The position numbers and the translations under genes were made by a program. Under the pieces are notes generated by a model. The model saw nothing but the letters and a program-made list of their open reading frames with translations. It did no database searches and was not told where the DNA came from. Shown piece by piece: positions 8,258-16,640 of a stretch of DNA of 50,025 nucleotides. Source of the DNA: Sphingobium sp. OAS761 (GTDB taxonomy: Bacteria; Pseudomonadota; Alphaproteobacteria; Sphingomonadales; Sphingomonadaceae); assembly GCF_024168485.1 (NCBI RefSeq), contig NZ_JALJVY010000020.1, forward strand, positions 1-50,025, in the 5' to 3' direction. How positions within the stretch are numbered: the stretch's first letter is position 1; every line of letters begins with the position of its first letter.

Positions 8258-8734
8258 TCAGGTGCGCGGCGGCAGCGGAACCCGCTCGATCGGGCTACCC
8301 TCGTGGATTTCCTGCATTTCAACGATGTTGCCGTCTGGATCGTAGGCGTAGACAGAGGTCGCCTTGGCCTTGGGCAGGTGCTGCGGCTCGGATACGAACT
8401 CGATACCGGCCGCTTTCAGGCGCTCGTACTCCGAACGGATGTCGGTCACGTCGAAGCAGATGTGGCGGATGCCGGCGTCGCAGGCCGGGGCCTTGCCGAT
8501 GTCCTTGGGTACCGGGTAGGTGTACTGGAAGAATTCGATCTGGCAGTTGCCAGCGCGCAACGAAGCGGCGCGGCCCTTGGCGCCTTTCATGCCCACAATG
8601 GTTTCGAACGGCTCGTTGTTTTCCTCGAGCACCGAGACGTGCCGCGCCGAGAGGCCGAGCAGGTCGCGGTAGAAACCGAGCAGCCGATCGAGATCGGTGG
8701 TCGCGAGCGAGATGTGGTGAATTCCATTGATCAT
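8258..8734 (-). CDS. VOC-superfamily protein (glyoxalase/extradiol-dioxygenase fold)
   Basis: The 158-residue protein has the vicinal-oxygen-chelate pattern: INGIHHISLATTDLDRLLGF at the N-terminus supplies a metal-ligand His, a second module starts near GIRHICFDVTD, and the end DPDGNIVEMQE supplies the last Glu ligand. The ATG at 8734 is chosen for GGGAG upstream; a start at 8782 would overlap the preceding gene. VOC proteins include glyoxalases, epimerases and ring-cleaving dioxygenases. At this length a single two-module chain such as a lyase or epimerase is more likely than a full extradiol dioxygenase. It sits 20 bases after the aldo-keto reductase in the same operon. Confidence 0.8.
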   Translation of the reverse strand: MINGIHHISLATTDLDRLLGFYRDLLGLSARHVSVLEENNEPFETIVGMKGAKGRAASLRAGNCQIEFFQYTYPVPKDIGKAPACDAGIRHICFDVTDIRSEYERLKAAGIEFVSEPQHLPKAKATSVYAYDPDGNIVEMQEIHEGSPIERVPLPPRT

Positions 8735-8753
8735 GGCCGTGTCTCCCGGCGCC

Positions 8754-9689
8754 TCAGCGCGTGATTTCGTCGATCGCTGCAAGCTGATCGGCGGTGAATT
8801 GCCAGTCGGCGGCCGCGACGTTCTGCTCGAGCTGTTCGGGCCTGGTTGCGCCGGCGATCACACTGGCGACGTTGGGGCGGCTTGCAGTCCAGCTCATCGC
8901 CAGCTCTAAAAGCGAGTGTCCGCTTTCCTTGGCGAGCTCGTTGAGCTTGCGAACCTTGGCGATGTTTCCTTCGGTCAGCAGGCGATTGCCGAGATTGAGG
9001 AAGTTCTGCTGCAGGCGCCCTTCGGGCATGGCGTCGATGTATTTTCCCGTGAGCAAGCCGGAGGCGAGCGGGAAATAGGGAATCAGCGCCATGTTGTAGG
9101 CCTGTAGCGCTGGAAGCAGTTCCTTTTCGGCGCCACGATTAAGCAGGTTATACTCGTCCTGTGCGGCGATGAAGCCGGGAACCCCGATCTTGTCGGCAAC
9201 CCATTTGGATTCCACGATCCGCCACGGCGCGAGGTTCGAGCAGGCAATGTAGCGCGCTTTGCCGGCGCGCACGATGTCCTCGAGCACGCGCAGCGTCTCG
9301 TCCATCGGTGTGCGCGCGTCTGGCCAGTGGATCATGTAGATGTCGATCCAGTCGGTCTTGAGCCGACGCAGGCTGCCCTCGATCGCGTTGAGCACGAACG
9401 AGCGCGAGTTGTCGGGAGTGCGGTCGGTGCCGACCAGCGGAACACCGAACTTGGTGGTGAGAACGATGCGCTCACGCTGTCCGGCGATCAGGTCGCCGAG
9501 GACCTCTTCGGAATTACCCGGGGTGGATCCGTAGAAGTCTGCGGTGTCGAACAGCGTGATGCCAAGATCGAGCGCCTTGTGAACGACAGGGCGCGAGGTT
9601 TCCTTGTCGATGGTCCAACCGAAGTTGTTGCACCCCAGTCCGATCTTGGAAACCTTCAGACCGGATCGGCCGACGTTACGAAATTCCAC
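8754..9689 (-). CDS. Aldo-keto reductase
   Basis: A 311-residue (beta/alpha)8 NADPH-dependent oxidoreductase. The AKR tetrad is complete: Asp48 and Tyr53 (DTADFYG), Lys80 (TTKFG) and His121 (MIHWPD). The start is a GTG at 9689, preceded by CAGGAGAT, which gives the usual VEFRNVGRSGLKVSKIGLG opening; a longer frame to 9758 lacks family resemblance. These enzymes reduce aldehydes and ketones, or work in reverse. The fold is typical of the YajO/general stress protein 69 group. In this operon it lies between the P450 and the VOC gene and may act on a carbonyl intermediate. Confidence 0.88.
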   Translation of the reverse strand: MEFRNVGRSGLKVSKIGLGCNNFGWTIDKETSRPVVHKALDLGITLFDTADFYGSTPGNSEEVLGDLIAGQRERIVLTTKFGVPLVGTDRTPDNSRSFVLNAIEGSLRRLKTDWIDIYMIHWPDARTPMDETLRVLEDIVRAGKARYIACSNLAPWRIVESKWVADKIGVPGFIAAQDEYNLLNRGAEKELLPALQAYNMALIPYFPLASGLLTGKYIDAMPEGRLQQNFLNLGNRLLTEGNIAKVRKLNELAKESGHSLLELAMSWTASRPNVASVIAGATRPEQLEQNVAAADWQFTADQLAAIDEITR

Positions 9690-9822
9690 GTGTTCATCTC
9701 CTGGAGGGGTACGCCATCGGGTTAAGGAGGACGCCTCTTTGGTCATAGAAAGGCTCAACGGTGCGCGTCAGGCCGCTGATTTGCGTGGCTGGCATTTCGC
9801 TCATGCCACTCCGATAGATTGC

Positions 9823-11064
9823 CTATTGAGGCACCTGCATCCTGTCCCATTCAAGAACCACGCCATCGAGGCACAGCACCGAGCCGCCCGCGGCGGTGAT
9901 CCGGCTGTCAGGGGCGAGCCGGAACGGCGGGATGCGCTGAAACCATCTTTCGAGCGCGATCGCGATGTCGCGCCGGGCCAGCTGCGCGCCGGCGCAGCGA
10001 TGGATCCCAAAGCCGAAGGCGAGATGCGGGTTGGGATTGCGCGACGCGTCGAGCTGATCGGGGTCCGGGAACGCCTCGGGGTCGCGCGAGGCGCAGGCGA
10101 GCGAGACCGCCAGCCGGTCACCAGCCTTGATCGTCACGCCGCCGAGTTCGGTGTCGACGACCGCGGTGCGCTGAACTGTGACCGGCGAGAACAACCGCAT
10201 CATCTCCTCGACGTGGCGCGGCAGCTCCGCCGGGTTCGCCCGCAGATGCGCCTGCAGTTCCTGATTCTCGGCGAGCAGGCGGAAGGTGAAGCCGAGCGAG
10301 CTGACCACGGTGTCGAGGCCCGCGGAAAACAGCAGGAAGACCACGCCCATAAACTCGCCGCGCGACAGCGGCCGGCCATCCGGCTCGGAAGTCAGCAGGT
10401 AATGGACGACGCTGTTGGACGGGGCCAATTTCGGGTTCTCATAGATTTCGGCGAAGAAGTCGGTGATCGCCTTGATACCGGCCAGGCGCTGGTCGGGCGT
10501 TTCCCCGTGGATGAAATCCTGGTTCCACTTGAGGAACTCGGCCAGGCGCTCGCGCGGGAACCCCATCAAGTCCACGAAAATTCCCGTCGGAAACAGGTCG
10601 GCGAACTCGGGGACCAGGTCGCAGCGACCCCGATCGGCGAACCCGTCGATCAGCTCGTCGCACCACGCCTCGATCTTGGGCGCGAGCTCGAACATTTTCT
10701 TGGGCGTGAACAGCGGATTGATCAAGGTGCGGTAGCGGGCGTGAGCAGGCGGATCCGAAGCGAGCGGCCCCAGGTGAAAGTCGTCGCTGATGGCCTTGAG
10801 AAACGCGCCCTGGATTTCGCTCGAATAGACCTCAGGATTGGCGAGCACCTCCCGAGCTTCGCGCGACCGGGTCACGACCCAGGCGCCGCCCTTGTCCAGC
10901 ACATGGCGGACGGGTGACCAGAACACTGCCGGGCCATCGAGGAGCCCGGCGATTGCCTCTTGTGGCCGGTCGCCCAGTCCGCTGCGGAAATCATATGGCT
11001 TCACCAGGTGCGCGGGGACATGCGCCGGAACAGCTTGATCAGCCAGCGTCTGGGCCTCGGTCAT
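9823..11064 (-). CDS. Cytochrome P450
   Basis: A soluble class-I-type bacterial P450 of 413 residues. The I-helix oxygen-activation motif is SAGLDT (247-252), ExxR is Glu287-Arg290 (EMMR), and the heme-binding loop is FGFGIHRCAG with the axial Cys357. The ATG at 11,064 gives a normal N-terminus (MTEAQTLADQAVPAHVPAHL) with no membrane anchor. It hydroxylates or demethylates an unknown substrate using electrons from a ferredoxin and reductase. No ferredoxin gene adjoins it, which is unusual for class I systems; the reductase at 3,380-4,606 might serve both this and the Rieske enzyme. It is third from the end of the seven-gene operon. Confidence 0.92.
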   Translation of the reverse strand: MTEAQTLADQAVPAHVPAHLVKPYDFRSGLGDRPQEAIAGLLDGPAVFWSPVRHVLDKGGAWVVTRSREAREVLANPEVYSSEIQGAFLKAISDDFHLGPLASDPPAHARYRTLINPLFTPKKMFELAPKIEAWCDELIDGFADRGRCDLVPEFADLFPTGIFVDLMGFPRERLAEFLKWNQDFIHGETPDQRLAGIKAITDFFAEIYENPKLAPSNSVVHYLLTSEPDGRPLSRGEFMGVVFLLFSAGLDTVVSSLGFTFRLLAENQELQAHLRANPAELPRHVEEMMRLFSPVTVQRTAVVDTELGGVTIKAGDRLAVSLACASRDPEAFPDPDQLDASRNPNPHLAFGFGIHRCAGAQLARRDIAIALERWFQRIPPFRLAPDSRITAAGGSVLCLDGVVLEWDRMQVPQ

Positions 11065-11328
11065 CGCTTTAGCTCGCTCTCGATGGGGATGGGGGGAGGA
11101 ATGAGGACAGGGACCGGGGGCGAGTTGCCACTTTGCTTGTCTGGCGATGCGTTCCAGGGGCATGCCGCGGCAGAGACGATCGCCAGGTTCAGCGCTTCGG
11201 ATTCGCCGGCCGTGGGGCGGCCGCCGGGGCGGCGTCGCGCAGGCGCATCCGCCGAAGTGGCGCGCCGATTCATGGCCTCGTGCCCATTGTTGGGGGCAGG
11301 AGGACGCCAAGCCTCCGCCGCTACCACG

Positions 11329-12633
11329 TCACGCGACTTTGCGACCGAACTGTAGCTGAGCGCGGATGTCCTTGACCCGCACCGGCCCGAGCTCGAGACT
11401 TGGGGGCTCACCGCCGCGGCCAGCCATCGGGGTGATGTCGACGCCCTGCTTCGCGGCCAGCGCGCGCAGCGCGCCGACGGTCGCCTCCTCAGGCTTGTAA
11501 CCTTTCTCGAACGGGTTCCAGCTGTACTGGCGCATCGCGTTGAGGTGGGTAATGAGGTTGATCTCCTGGTCGGGCAGGTCGCCAACTTCCTTCCACAGCT
11601 GCTCGGGTGCGTAGGGCCACAGGCAGTCGGCGTGGGGATAGTCGCACTCGTAGGTGATGCTCTCGATCCCGATGTCGTGGCGGAGCTTGATGCCGGTGCG
11701 ATCGGTGATGAAGCAGCAGTAGACATGCTCCTTGAAAACCTCGCTCGGCAGCTTGTCGCCAAAGTCCTGACGGGTCCACCCGCCGTGCTGCTGGCGAACC
11801 ATGTCGATACGCTCGAGCATGTAGGGAATCCATCCGATCGACCCCTCGGAAAGGGCGAAGCGGATGCCCGGATACCTGCGCAGGATGTGCGAGTAGGTGA
11901 GGTCGGTGGCGGTATTGAGCAGGCTGACCTGCATGTTCGCGATATAGGCGTCCACCGGCGTGTCTTCAGAGGGCGCGGCGGCGCTGGCATCGGAGATGTG
12001 CAGGCAGATCACCACGTTGTTTTCCGCACACGCCCGCCAGATCGGGTCCCAGACTTCCGAATGGAGTGAAGGATTGCCCGTCAACGACGGGTTGGGCGGG
12101 AAGCTGACCGCGTGGCAACCCTTGGCCACGCAACGACGGATCTCATTGGCCGCCTCCTGAGGATCCCAGGTGGGCACGATGCACATCGGGATGAAGCGAT
12201 TGGGGTAAGCGCCGCACCACACGTCGATATGCCAGTCATTCCACGCGCGGACGATGGCGGTGGCGAGGCCCTTGTCCGCGATCGGCTCAAGGTTCTGCGC
12301 GGCCATGCCGACGAACGAGGGGAAGTTCATCGACCCATAGATGCCGTTGACGTTCATGTCCTCGACGCGGGCGTGGACGTCATAGCAACCCTTGCGCAGC
12401 TGATCGAGCGCCGTCGGCTCCATGCCGAGTTCTTCCCTGCGGCGTCCGACAACCGCGTTGAGGCCAAAGTTGCGGATGATGCGACCGTCGACCGACCAAG
12501 CGTCGCAACCATCGACCTTCACCATTTTGGGGAAGACGTCCTTATACTTGGCGGGGGTCACTTGGTCGAACATCGTCGGCGGCTCGACGAAGTGATCATC
12601 GACGCTGACAAGAATCATGTCTTCCATACGCAT
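11329..12633 (-). CDS. Amidohydrolase-family protein, ACMSD/decarboxylase type
   Basis: The 434-residue protein matches the amidohydrolase_2 group that includes ACMSD, gamma-resorcylate decarboxylase and hydrolases of ring-cleavage products. The N-terminal metal motif is SVDDHFVEP (Asp12-x-His14). Further ligand-region motifs are VICLHISDA in mid-protein and TYECDYPHADCLWP near the end, with the late Asp. ATG 12,633 lies eight bases after AGGAGG. In catabolic clusters such enzymes decarboxylate or cleave C-C bonds of beta-keto or vinylogous acids. Position between the P450 and SDR genes suggests a ring-opening or side-chain step, but the substrate is not readable. Confidence 0.85.
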   Translation of the reverse strand: MRMEDMILVSVDDHFVEPPTMFDQVTPAKYKDVFPKMVKVDGCDAWSVDGRIIRNFGLNAVVGRRREELGMEPTALDQLRKGCYDVHARVEDMNVNGIYGSMNFPSFVGMAAQNLEPIADKGLATAIVRAWNDWHIDVWCGAYPNRFIPMCIVPTWDPQEAANEIRRCVAKGCHAVSFPPNPSLTGNPSLHSEVWDPIWRACAENNVVICLHISDASAAAPSEDTPVDAYIANMQVSLLNTATDLTYSHILRRYPGIRFALSEGSIGWIPYMLERIDMVRQQHGGWTRQDFGDKLPSEVFKEHVYCCFITDRTGIKLRHDIGIESITYECDYPHADCLWPYAPEQLWKEVGDLPDQEINLITHLNAMRQYSWNPFEKGYKPEEATVGALRALAAKQGVDITPMAGRGGEPPSLELGPVRVKDIRAQLQFGRKVA

Positions 12634-12750
12634 CGGACATCCCTCCTTCTATTCGCCCGCCATTTGGAAGCGGGTCCGGATCAGCAGACTTCGCCCTTTT
12701 CAGGCGGTCCGCGATCAACTTGATTTAATGTATCTCTTATTCCGCGATCG

Positions 12751-12778
12751 CGGCCGCAGGTCAAGCTTAATGCGGCCG
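12751..12778. other. Stem-loop between amidohydrolase and SDR genes
   Basis: CGGCCGCA (12,751-12,758) and TGCGGCCG (12,771-12,778) form an 8-bp stem with a 12-base loop. No T-run follows on the minus strand, so it is not a classic terminator. It may stabilise or attenuate the intercistronic mRNA. Confidence 0.35.
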
Positions 12779-12859
12779 AAAGTCAAATAATTCGACTATT
12801 CCTGCATATCAATTGCACGCGGCGCATCTCGGCTGCAGGCGCTGGCATCGACGGTGCGG

Positions 12860-13618
12860 TCAGGATCCCAGCATGCATACGCCGCCGTCCAGCGAGAGCA
12901 CCTGGCCGGTCATGTAGCTTGCTCCGTCGCCTGCTAGCAGCGCCATCGTCGGACCCAGCGAGTCCGCGCCACGCAGGCCTCCGGGCAGGCGTTGCGCCTG
13001 GCCGATGCTCTTCTCGAAACTCTCGCGCTCGGATTCGGGGAGCGCAGCCCGCACGCGGTCGACGATCGGCGTATAGATCATCGGCGCGATCGCGTTCACC
13101 CGGATGTTGTACCTGGCCCAGTCCATCGCGACGGCCCTGGTCCATGCGGCGACCGCGCCCTTGGTCGCGCAATAGTGCGCGCGCATGACCTGGCCGCGAA
13201 TCCCGGAAACCGACGCGAAGTTGATGATCGAGCCGCCCTTGTCCTTCATATAGGGGAATGCAGCCTGGTTGACGAACATCGTCCCCAACACGTTGATCTC
13301 GAAGATCCGGCGCATGTCTTCTTCGCTGATGTCCTCGGCCAATTTGCGGGCAGTGATGCCCGCCGGCACGCATACCGCGTCGAGACCGCCCATGAACTGC
13401 ACGGCTTGTGCGAAACAGGTATCGACTGCCTGCTTGTCGGTGATGTCGCAGGTCATCGCGCGGAAGTGCTCGGGCGGGCGCGAACCATCCTTGGGCCCGG
13501 GCTGAATATCGAGCGACACGACCTTCGCGCCCTCCGCGAGGAACGCGTCGACCGCAGCTTCCCCAGCGCCGCTCGCGCCGCCTGCGACCAGGGCGAATTT
13601 TCCGTCGAGCATCCCCAT
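12860..13618 (-). CDS. Short-chain dehydrogenase/reductase 2
   Basis: A 252-residue SDR. The cofactor motif is VAGGASGAG (11-19), with Ala in place of the usual Thr. The catalytic residues are Ser136, Tyr149 and Lys153 (HYCATKGAV). The NNAG motif is replaced by VPAG (84-87), an unusual change at the strand that contacts the adenine ribose. GGGAGACGAAA immediately precedes the ATG at 13,618, fixing the start. The tail SYMTGQVLSLDGGVCM is standard. It lies 34 bases after SDR 3 and 226 bases before the amidohydrolase. The NNAG change should be tested for an effect on activity. Confidence 0.87.
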   Translation of the reverse strand: MGMLDGKFALVAGGASGAGEAAVDAFLAEGAKVVSLDIQPGPKDGSRPPEHFRAMTCDITDKQAVDTCFAQAVQFMGGLDAVCVPAGITARKLAEDISEEDMRRIFEINVLGTMFVNQAAFPYMKDKGGSIINFASVSGIRGQVMRAHYCATKGAVAAWTRAVAMDWARYNIRVNAIAPMIYTPIVDRVRAALPESERESFEKSIGQAQRLPGGLRGADSLGPTMALLAGDGASYMTGQVLSLDGGVCMLGS

Positions 13619-13652
13619 TTTCGTCTCCCTTATAAATTCATGCCGTGTCGGC

Positions 13653-14444
13653 TCACACGCGCTCTGGCGTCCAAATCTCCGCAAGGGTCTTGCGCTCCCA
13701 TTCGACGTCGTCGAGCGCGGCACGCTGGGCGATCAGGTCGAACGCATCCCCGGTGCCGTCGAGGCGCAGCGGGAGGTTCCCCGCCTCGATCGCATCGGCC
13801 AGCCGCTCCGCCACGAATTGGGCGCTGAACGGGGACTTGCGCGCTTTCGCCAGCCTCGCCTTCACATGATCAACCAGGTCCTGGTATGCAGGTTCGACGA
13901 TTTCCCTGCGGTTGGTGCCGAAGCTGCTTTCCACTGCGCCGAGAGCGACGATGCCGACCTTGATCCCGAAGGGCGCAAGCTCGAGCCGCAGAGCTTCGGA
14001 ATAGGCATCGAATGCGGCCTTGGTCGCGGCGTAATGGCCAAGAAGCGCGGTCGAGCGGCGGGCGACGGCAGACGAGATCTGCACGATGTCCCCGCTTCCG
14101 CGCTCGCGCATTCCAGGGACCACCGCGCGGATCATGCGTAGCATCCCGAACACGTTGGTTTCGAAGATGCGTTGCGTCTCTTCCTCCGGTGGCGATTCGA
14201 CCGCGCTCCAGATGGTGACGCCGGCGTTGTTGATCAGGACATCGATATCTCCAGCGGCGGCGACTGCGCGTTGGACCGAATCACGGCTCGTCACGTCCAG
14301 CGCGAGTCGTTCCGCGACGTCCAGGTCCCTCAGCGTATCGGGGTCTCGCGCGGTGGCGATGACGCGATGACCGCGGCCCGAGAGCTCGCTTGCCAGCGCC
14401 CGGCCGATCCCGCTCGAACAGCCGGTGATGAGAACGCGTTTCAT
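13653..14444 (-). CDS. Short-chain dehydrogenase/reductase 3
   Basis: A 263-residue SDR with TGCSSGIG (7-14), NNAG (72-75), Ser124 or Ser125, Tyr138 and Lys142 (HYAATKAAF). The TGCSSGIG form and the long C-terminal helix region resemble SDRs related to 17-beta-hydroxysteroid and retinol dehydrogenases. ATG 14,444 follows GGAG by eight bases; a GTG three codons upstream is an alternative. It is the first gene of the probable seven-gene minus-strand operon. A 16-bp palindrome about 67-82 bases upstream could regulate it and the divergent binding-protein gene. Confidence 0.88.
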   Translation of the reverse strand: MKRVLITGCSSGIGRALASELSGRGHRVIATARDPDTLRDLDVAERLALDVTSRDSVQRAVAAAGDIDVLINNAGVTIWSAVESPPEEETQRIFETNVFGMLRMIRAVVPGMRERGSGDIVQISSAVARRSTALLGHYAATKAAFDAYSEALRLELAPFGIKVGIVALGAVESSFGTNRREIVEPAYQDLVDHVKARLAKARKSPFSAQFVAERLADAIEAGNLPLRLDGTGDAFDLIAQRAALDDVEWERKTLAEIWTPERV

Positions 14445-14881
14445 CCTTTGCACTCCAAAATTCGCATGATGTTCCGTGCCGTCGTTCAGTTCAGACGGGA
14501 CGGCCTTTGCGATATAGGGTTATATCAATCCGAATTCGGAAGCCACCGTCAAGTATCTCTGGGCGGTCGCCGGCGATGGGCTACGCCCCAGCGCGCAGGA
14601 GCACCCAATGAACCCGCGCACGCATTGGCTTTGTCCGGAAACCAACCCATGATCGCTCATTATGGGCCGCCTGTCCGACCCAGGCCCGCGAAGCTCAATT
14701 GGTCCAAAGAGCCCTTCTGCGCACCTTACACTGAGCCGCTTCGCCGGAATAATATGGGTCTTCACGCGAAGGGTCAGAGAAAGTCCGCGCGGAAACGGCA
14801 AAAAATCCAATAGAGATACAGGAAAGTTGTTCCTCGCCGATGGCGCTGCTAAGGGCGGGGAGCTAATGGGAGAAGCCAGCA
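14445..14881. other. Divergent regulatory region, no gene seen
   Basis: This 437-base stretch separates SDR 3 (minus) from the binding-protein gene (plus). It holds the palindrome at 14,511-14,526 and an A-rich patch at 14,799-14,815 (GGCAAAAAATCCAATAG) that may be the plus-strand promoter area. No reading frame with a ribosome-binding site or family resemblance was found. Confidence 0.5.
14511..14526. promoter_or_regulatory. Operator-like palindrome GATATA-GGGT-TATATC
   Basis: Perfect 6-bp arms with a 4-base centre lie about 67 bases upstream of the SDR 3 start. Its first 13 bases (GATATAGGGTTAT) recur with one change on the minus strand at 16,653-16,641, in another divergent intergenic region. 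That suggests binding sites for one regulator. Confidence 0.45.
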
Positions 14882-15997
14882 ATGTCGCGTCGTGATCAGT
14901 ACAAGGAACCGGCCGAACCGTTGAGGGTCGGGCTGCTGCTCGACAATCCGCCACGCTATACCGACCTCGCCGAGAAGATCTACGATCTGATCCTGGAGCA
15001 GTACAAGAAGGACGGCCGCTTCGAACGCGGGATCGAGCTGATCAAGGTTTATCCTTATGGTCCGCCCGCCGGCTTCATCCAGAACTCGATCGATGCCTTC
15101 CACGAGCTGTGCGACCAGGGCGTGATCGCGGTCCTGGGCGGGCACCATGCCGACGATAGCATCTCCATCGCGCCAGAAGCCGACAAGCGCGAGGTGGTGT
15201 TCTTGAACACTGGCGCGACAACTCATGCGATGTCAAAATGGAGCTTTTCGATATCGTGGGGCAGCGTTCCCCACGATGTCTATACCTTGGCCAGCTGGCT
15301 CAGGAAGAAGGGCTACACGCGCGTCGCGATCACTTGGGACCGGGCCGACCACATCGTCGAGGGCGTCACGCATTTCCGCAACGCGTGCCGGCGCGCGGGC
15401 ATTAAGATCCTCTACGATGTGCGCTTTCCGCAGACGATCACTCCCGATCTGCAGGAGGTATTCGCCGAGGCTCACCAGGAGTTGGCCAGCGTTCAGCCCC
15501 AGGCCATCGCGCACTTCGGCAGCGGTGCGATGTCGTACCATTGGGCGGCTTACGTCACCCGCAATTGGCCGGAAATCCCGCGAATCATGAACGACGCCTT
15601 CCATGGCGCGACCAATGCCGATGCCGCCGCCGGGTTCGAGGGCTGGGTGGGAACCACACACTGGGACGACGCGAACCAGGTCAACGCTCGATTCCGCGAA
15701 GCCTACGCCGCTCGCTATCCCGGCGAGACCATCCCCAGCGGAGAGATGATCGGGATATTTCACGACATGATGACCACCTTTCTCGAGGGGGTCACCCTGG
15801 CGCCGATCATGAACCGCGACGGCATTCGGCGCGGGCTGGAGATGGTCCAGATGCTGCCGGCGGCAACGGGCGGCGCGCGCACCTGCATCGGCTTCAGCCC
15901 GCACAACCACCGAGGCATTCAGGGCGCCGACGCGATGGTGGTGCGCCGAATGCGTGACGGAGCGCTGGTTATGGAAGACCGGATCGATCTGTTTTGA
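14882..15997 (+). CDS. Periplasmic-binding-type I (LivJ/AmiC-like) protein without signal peptide
   Basis: The 371-residue protein has the two-lobed type 1 substrate-binding fold of branched-chain amino acid ABC systems. It opens LRVGLLLDNPPRYTDLAEKI, continues with VIAVLGGHHADDSISIAPEA and VVFLNTGAT, and the second lobe starts near YTRVAITWDRADHIVEG. The N-terminus MSRRDQYKEPAEPLRVG has no hydrophobic leader. The start is well supported by GGGAGAAG six bases upstream, and the only nearby upstream ATG is out of frame. No ABC permease or ATPase gene is in the window. It could be a cytoplasmic ligand sensor (AmiC is a precedent) or a binding protein that lost its leader. It is divergent from the SDR/P450 operon. 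Confidence 0.75.
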   Translation: MSRRDQYKEPAEPLRVGLLLDNPPRYTDLAEKIYDLILEQYKKDGRFERGIELIKVYPYGPPAGFIQNSIDAFHELCDQGVIAVLGGHHADDSISIAPEADKREVVFLNTGATTHAMSKWSFSISWGSVPHDVYTLASWLRKKGYTRVAITWDRADHIVEGVTHFRNACRRAGIKILYDVRFPQTITPDLQEVFAEAHQELASVQPQAIAHFGSGAMSYHWAAYVTRNWPEIPRIMNDAFHGATNADAAAGFEGWVGTTHWDDANQVNARFREAYAARYPGETIPSGEMIGIFHDMMTTFLEGVTLAPIMNRDGIRRGLEMVQMLPAATGGARTCIGFSPHNHRGIQGADAMVVRRMRDGALVMEDRIDLF

Positions 15998-15999
15998 AC

Positions 16000-16042
16000 G
16001 GGGCGCCAAGCTCGGCAAAGTCGCTTCAGACGACTGCGCCCC
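16000..16042. terminator. Nested stem-loop between convergent genes
   Basis: GGGGCGC (16,000-16,006) pairs with GCGCCCC (16,036-16,042), enclosing a second stem AGTCG/CGACT (16,019-16,023 and 16,031-16,035). It lies between convergent genes and could end transcription from both sides, but there is no T-run. Confidence 0.3.
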
Positions 16043-16084
16043 TGTCCGGTGGCCAGGAAAGACGGGCCGCGCGATGGGGTGTTC

Positions 16085-16498
16085 TCAGGAGTCCTCGGGC
16101 TTACCTTCGAAGAATTCGAAGCTGCGCTCAACGAAGTACCACTCGCCTTCAATCTTGCGCAGCCGATCGCTGTACGCCCCGCAGAACCCCGGGTGCTTGC
16201 CCTTGAACCACGGCGTGAACATAATCGAGTAGCAGGTCGCCTCGTCTCCATCGATCTCGATGATGTGATCGGTGACGAGCGGCATGTTCTTGCCCGGGGT
16301 GGTTTGGCTCTCGAGAAAGTCCTGGATGTTCTTCCGGCCGACATAGTCGAAGCGTCCGGCGGCGAACCGGCCGTCTTCGGAGTAAAGCGCGCCGACGCCA
16401 CGCCCATCGCCGGTCACCACGCAGCGCGCATATTTTGCAGTCAGCTCCTTGATCGCCTCGCGATCGGCGAGAAGTTGCAAGTCGGCGGGTATCGCCAC
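16085..16498 (-). CDS. SnoaL-like (NTF2-fold) protein 3
   Basis: A 137-residue SnoaL_4-type protein. It starts with the typical helix (LLADREAIKELTAKYARCV) and ends with RKIEGEWYFVERSFEFFEG. The start is a GTG at 16,498 with AAGGAGAT upstream; the frame continues 41 codons upstream without resemblance to the family. The function within the family cannot be assigned. It converges on the binding-protein gene and diverges from the broken GMC gene, sharing an upstream region that carries the GATATAGAGTTAT motif. Confidence 0.75.
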   Translation of the reverse strand: MAIPADLQLLADREAIKELTAKYARCVVTGDGRGVGALYSEDGRFAAGRFDYVGRKNIQDFLESQTTPGKNMPLVTDHIIEIDGDEATCYSIMFTPWFKGKHPGFCGAYSDRLRKIEGEWYFVERSFEFFEGKPEDS

Positions 16499-16640
16499 GG
16501 TCCGATCTCCTTGGATGGCTGAAGGTAAAGCCGCGCGCGTTGAAGCAAGCCCTACGACCACATTCATATTTGTAGCGCAGACCTGATGCTTCCTGTTGAC
16601 GCAAATCAGCCGGCGAGGCAAGACGGAATCATCAATACCA

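Noticed and set aside
9604..10917. 437-codon plus-strand frame opposite the P450 gene
   Set aside because: The P450 heme loop, ExxR and I-helix motifs are on the minus strand; this frame has none and is compositionally an antisense artefact.
11065..11328. Possible ferredoxin gene between P450 and amidohydrolase
   Set aside because: I looked for a CxxxxCxxC...C cluster in the plausible frames and found none; the stretch is GC-rich spacer.
12751..12778. Rho-independent terminator inside the seven-gene operon
   Set aside because: The stem has no T-run on the minus strand, so it was listed only as a stem-loop.
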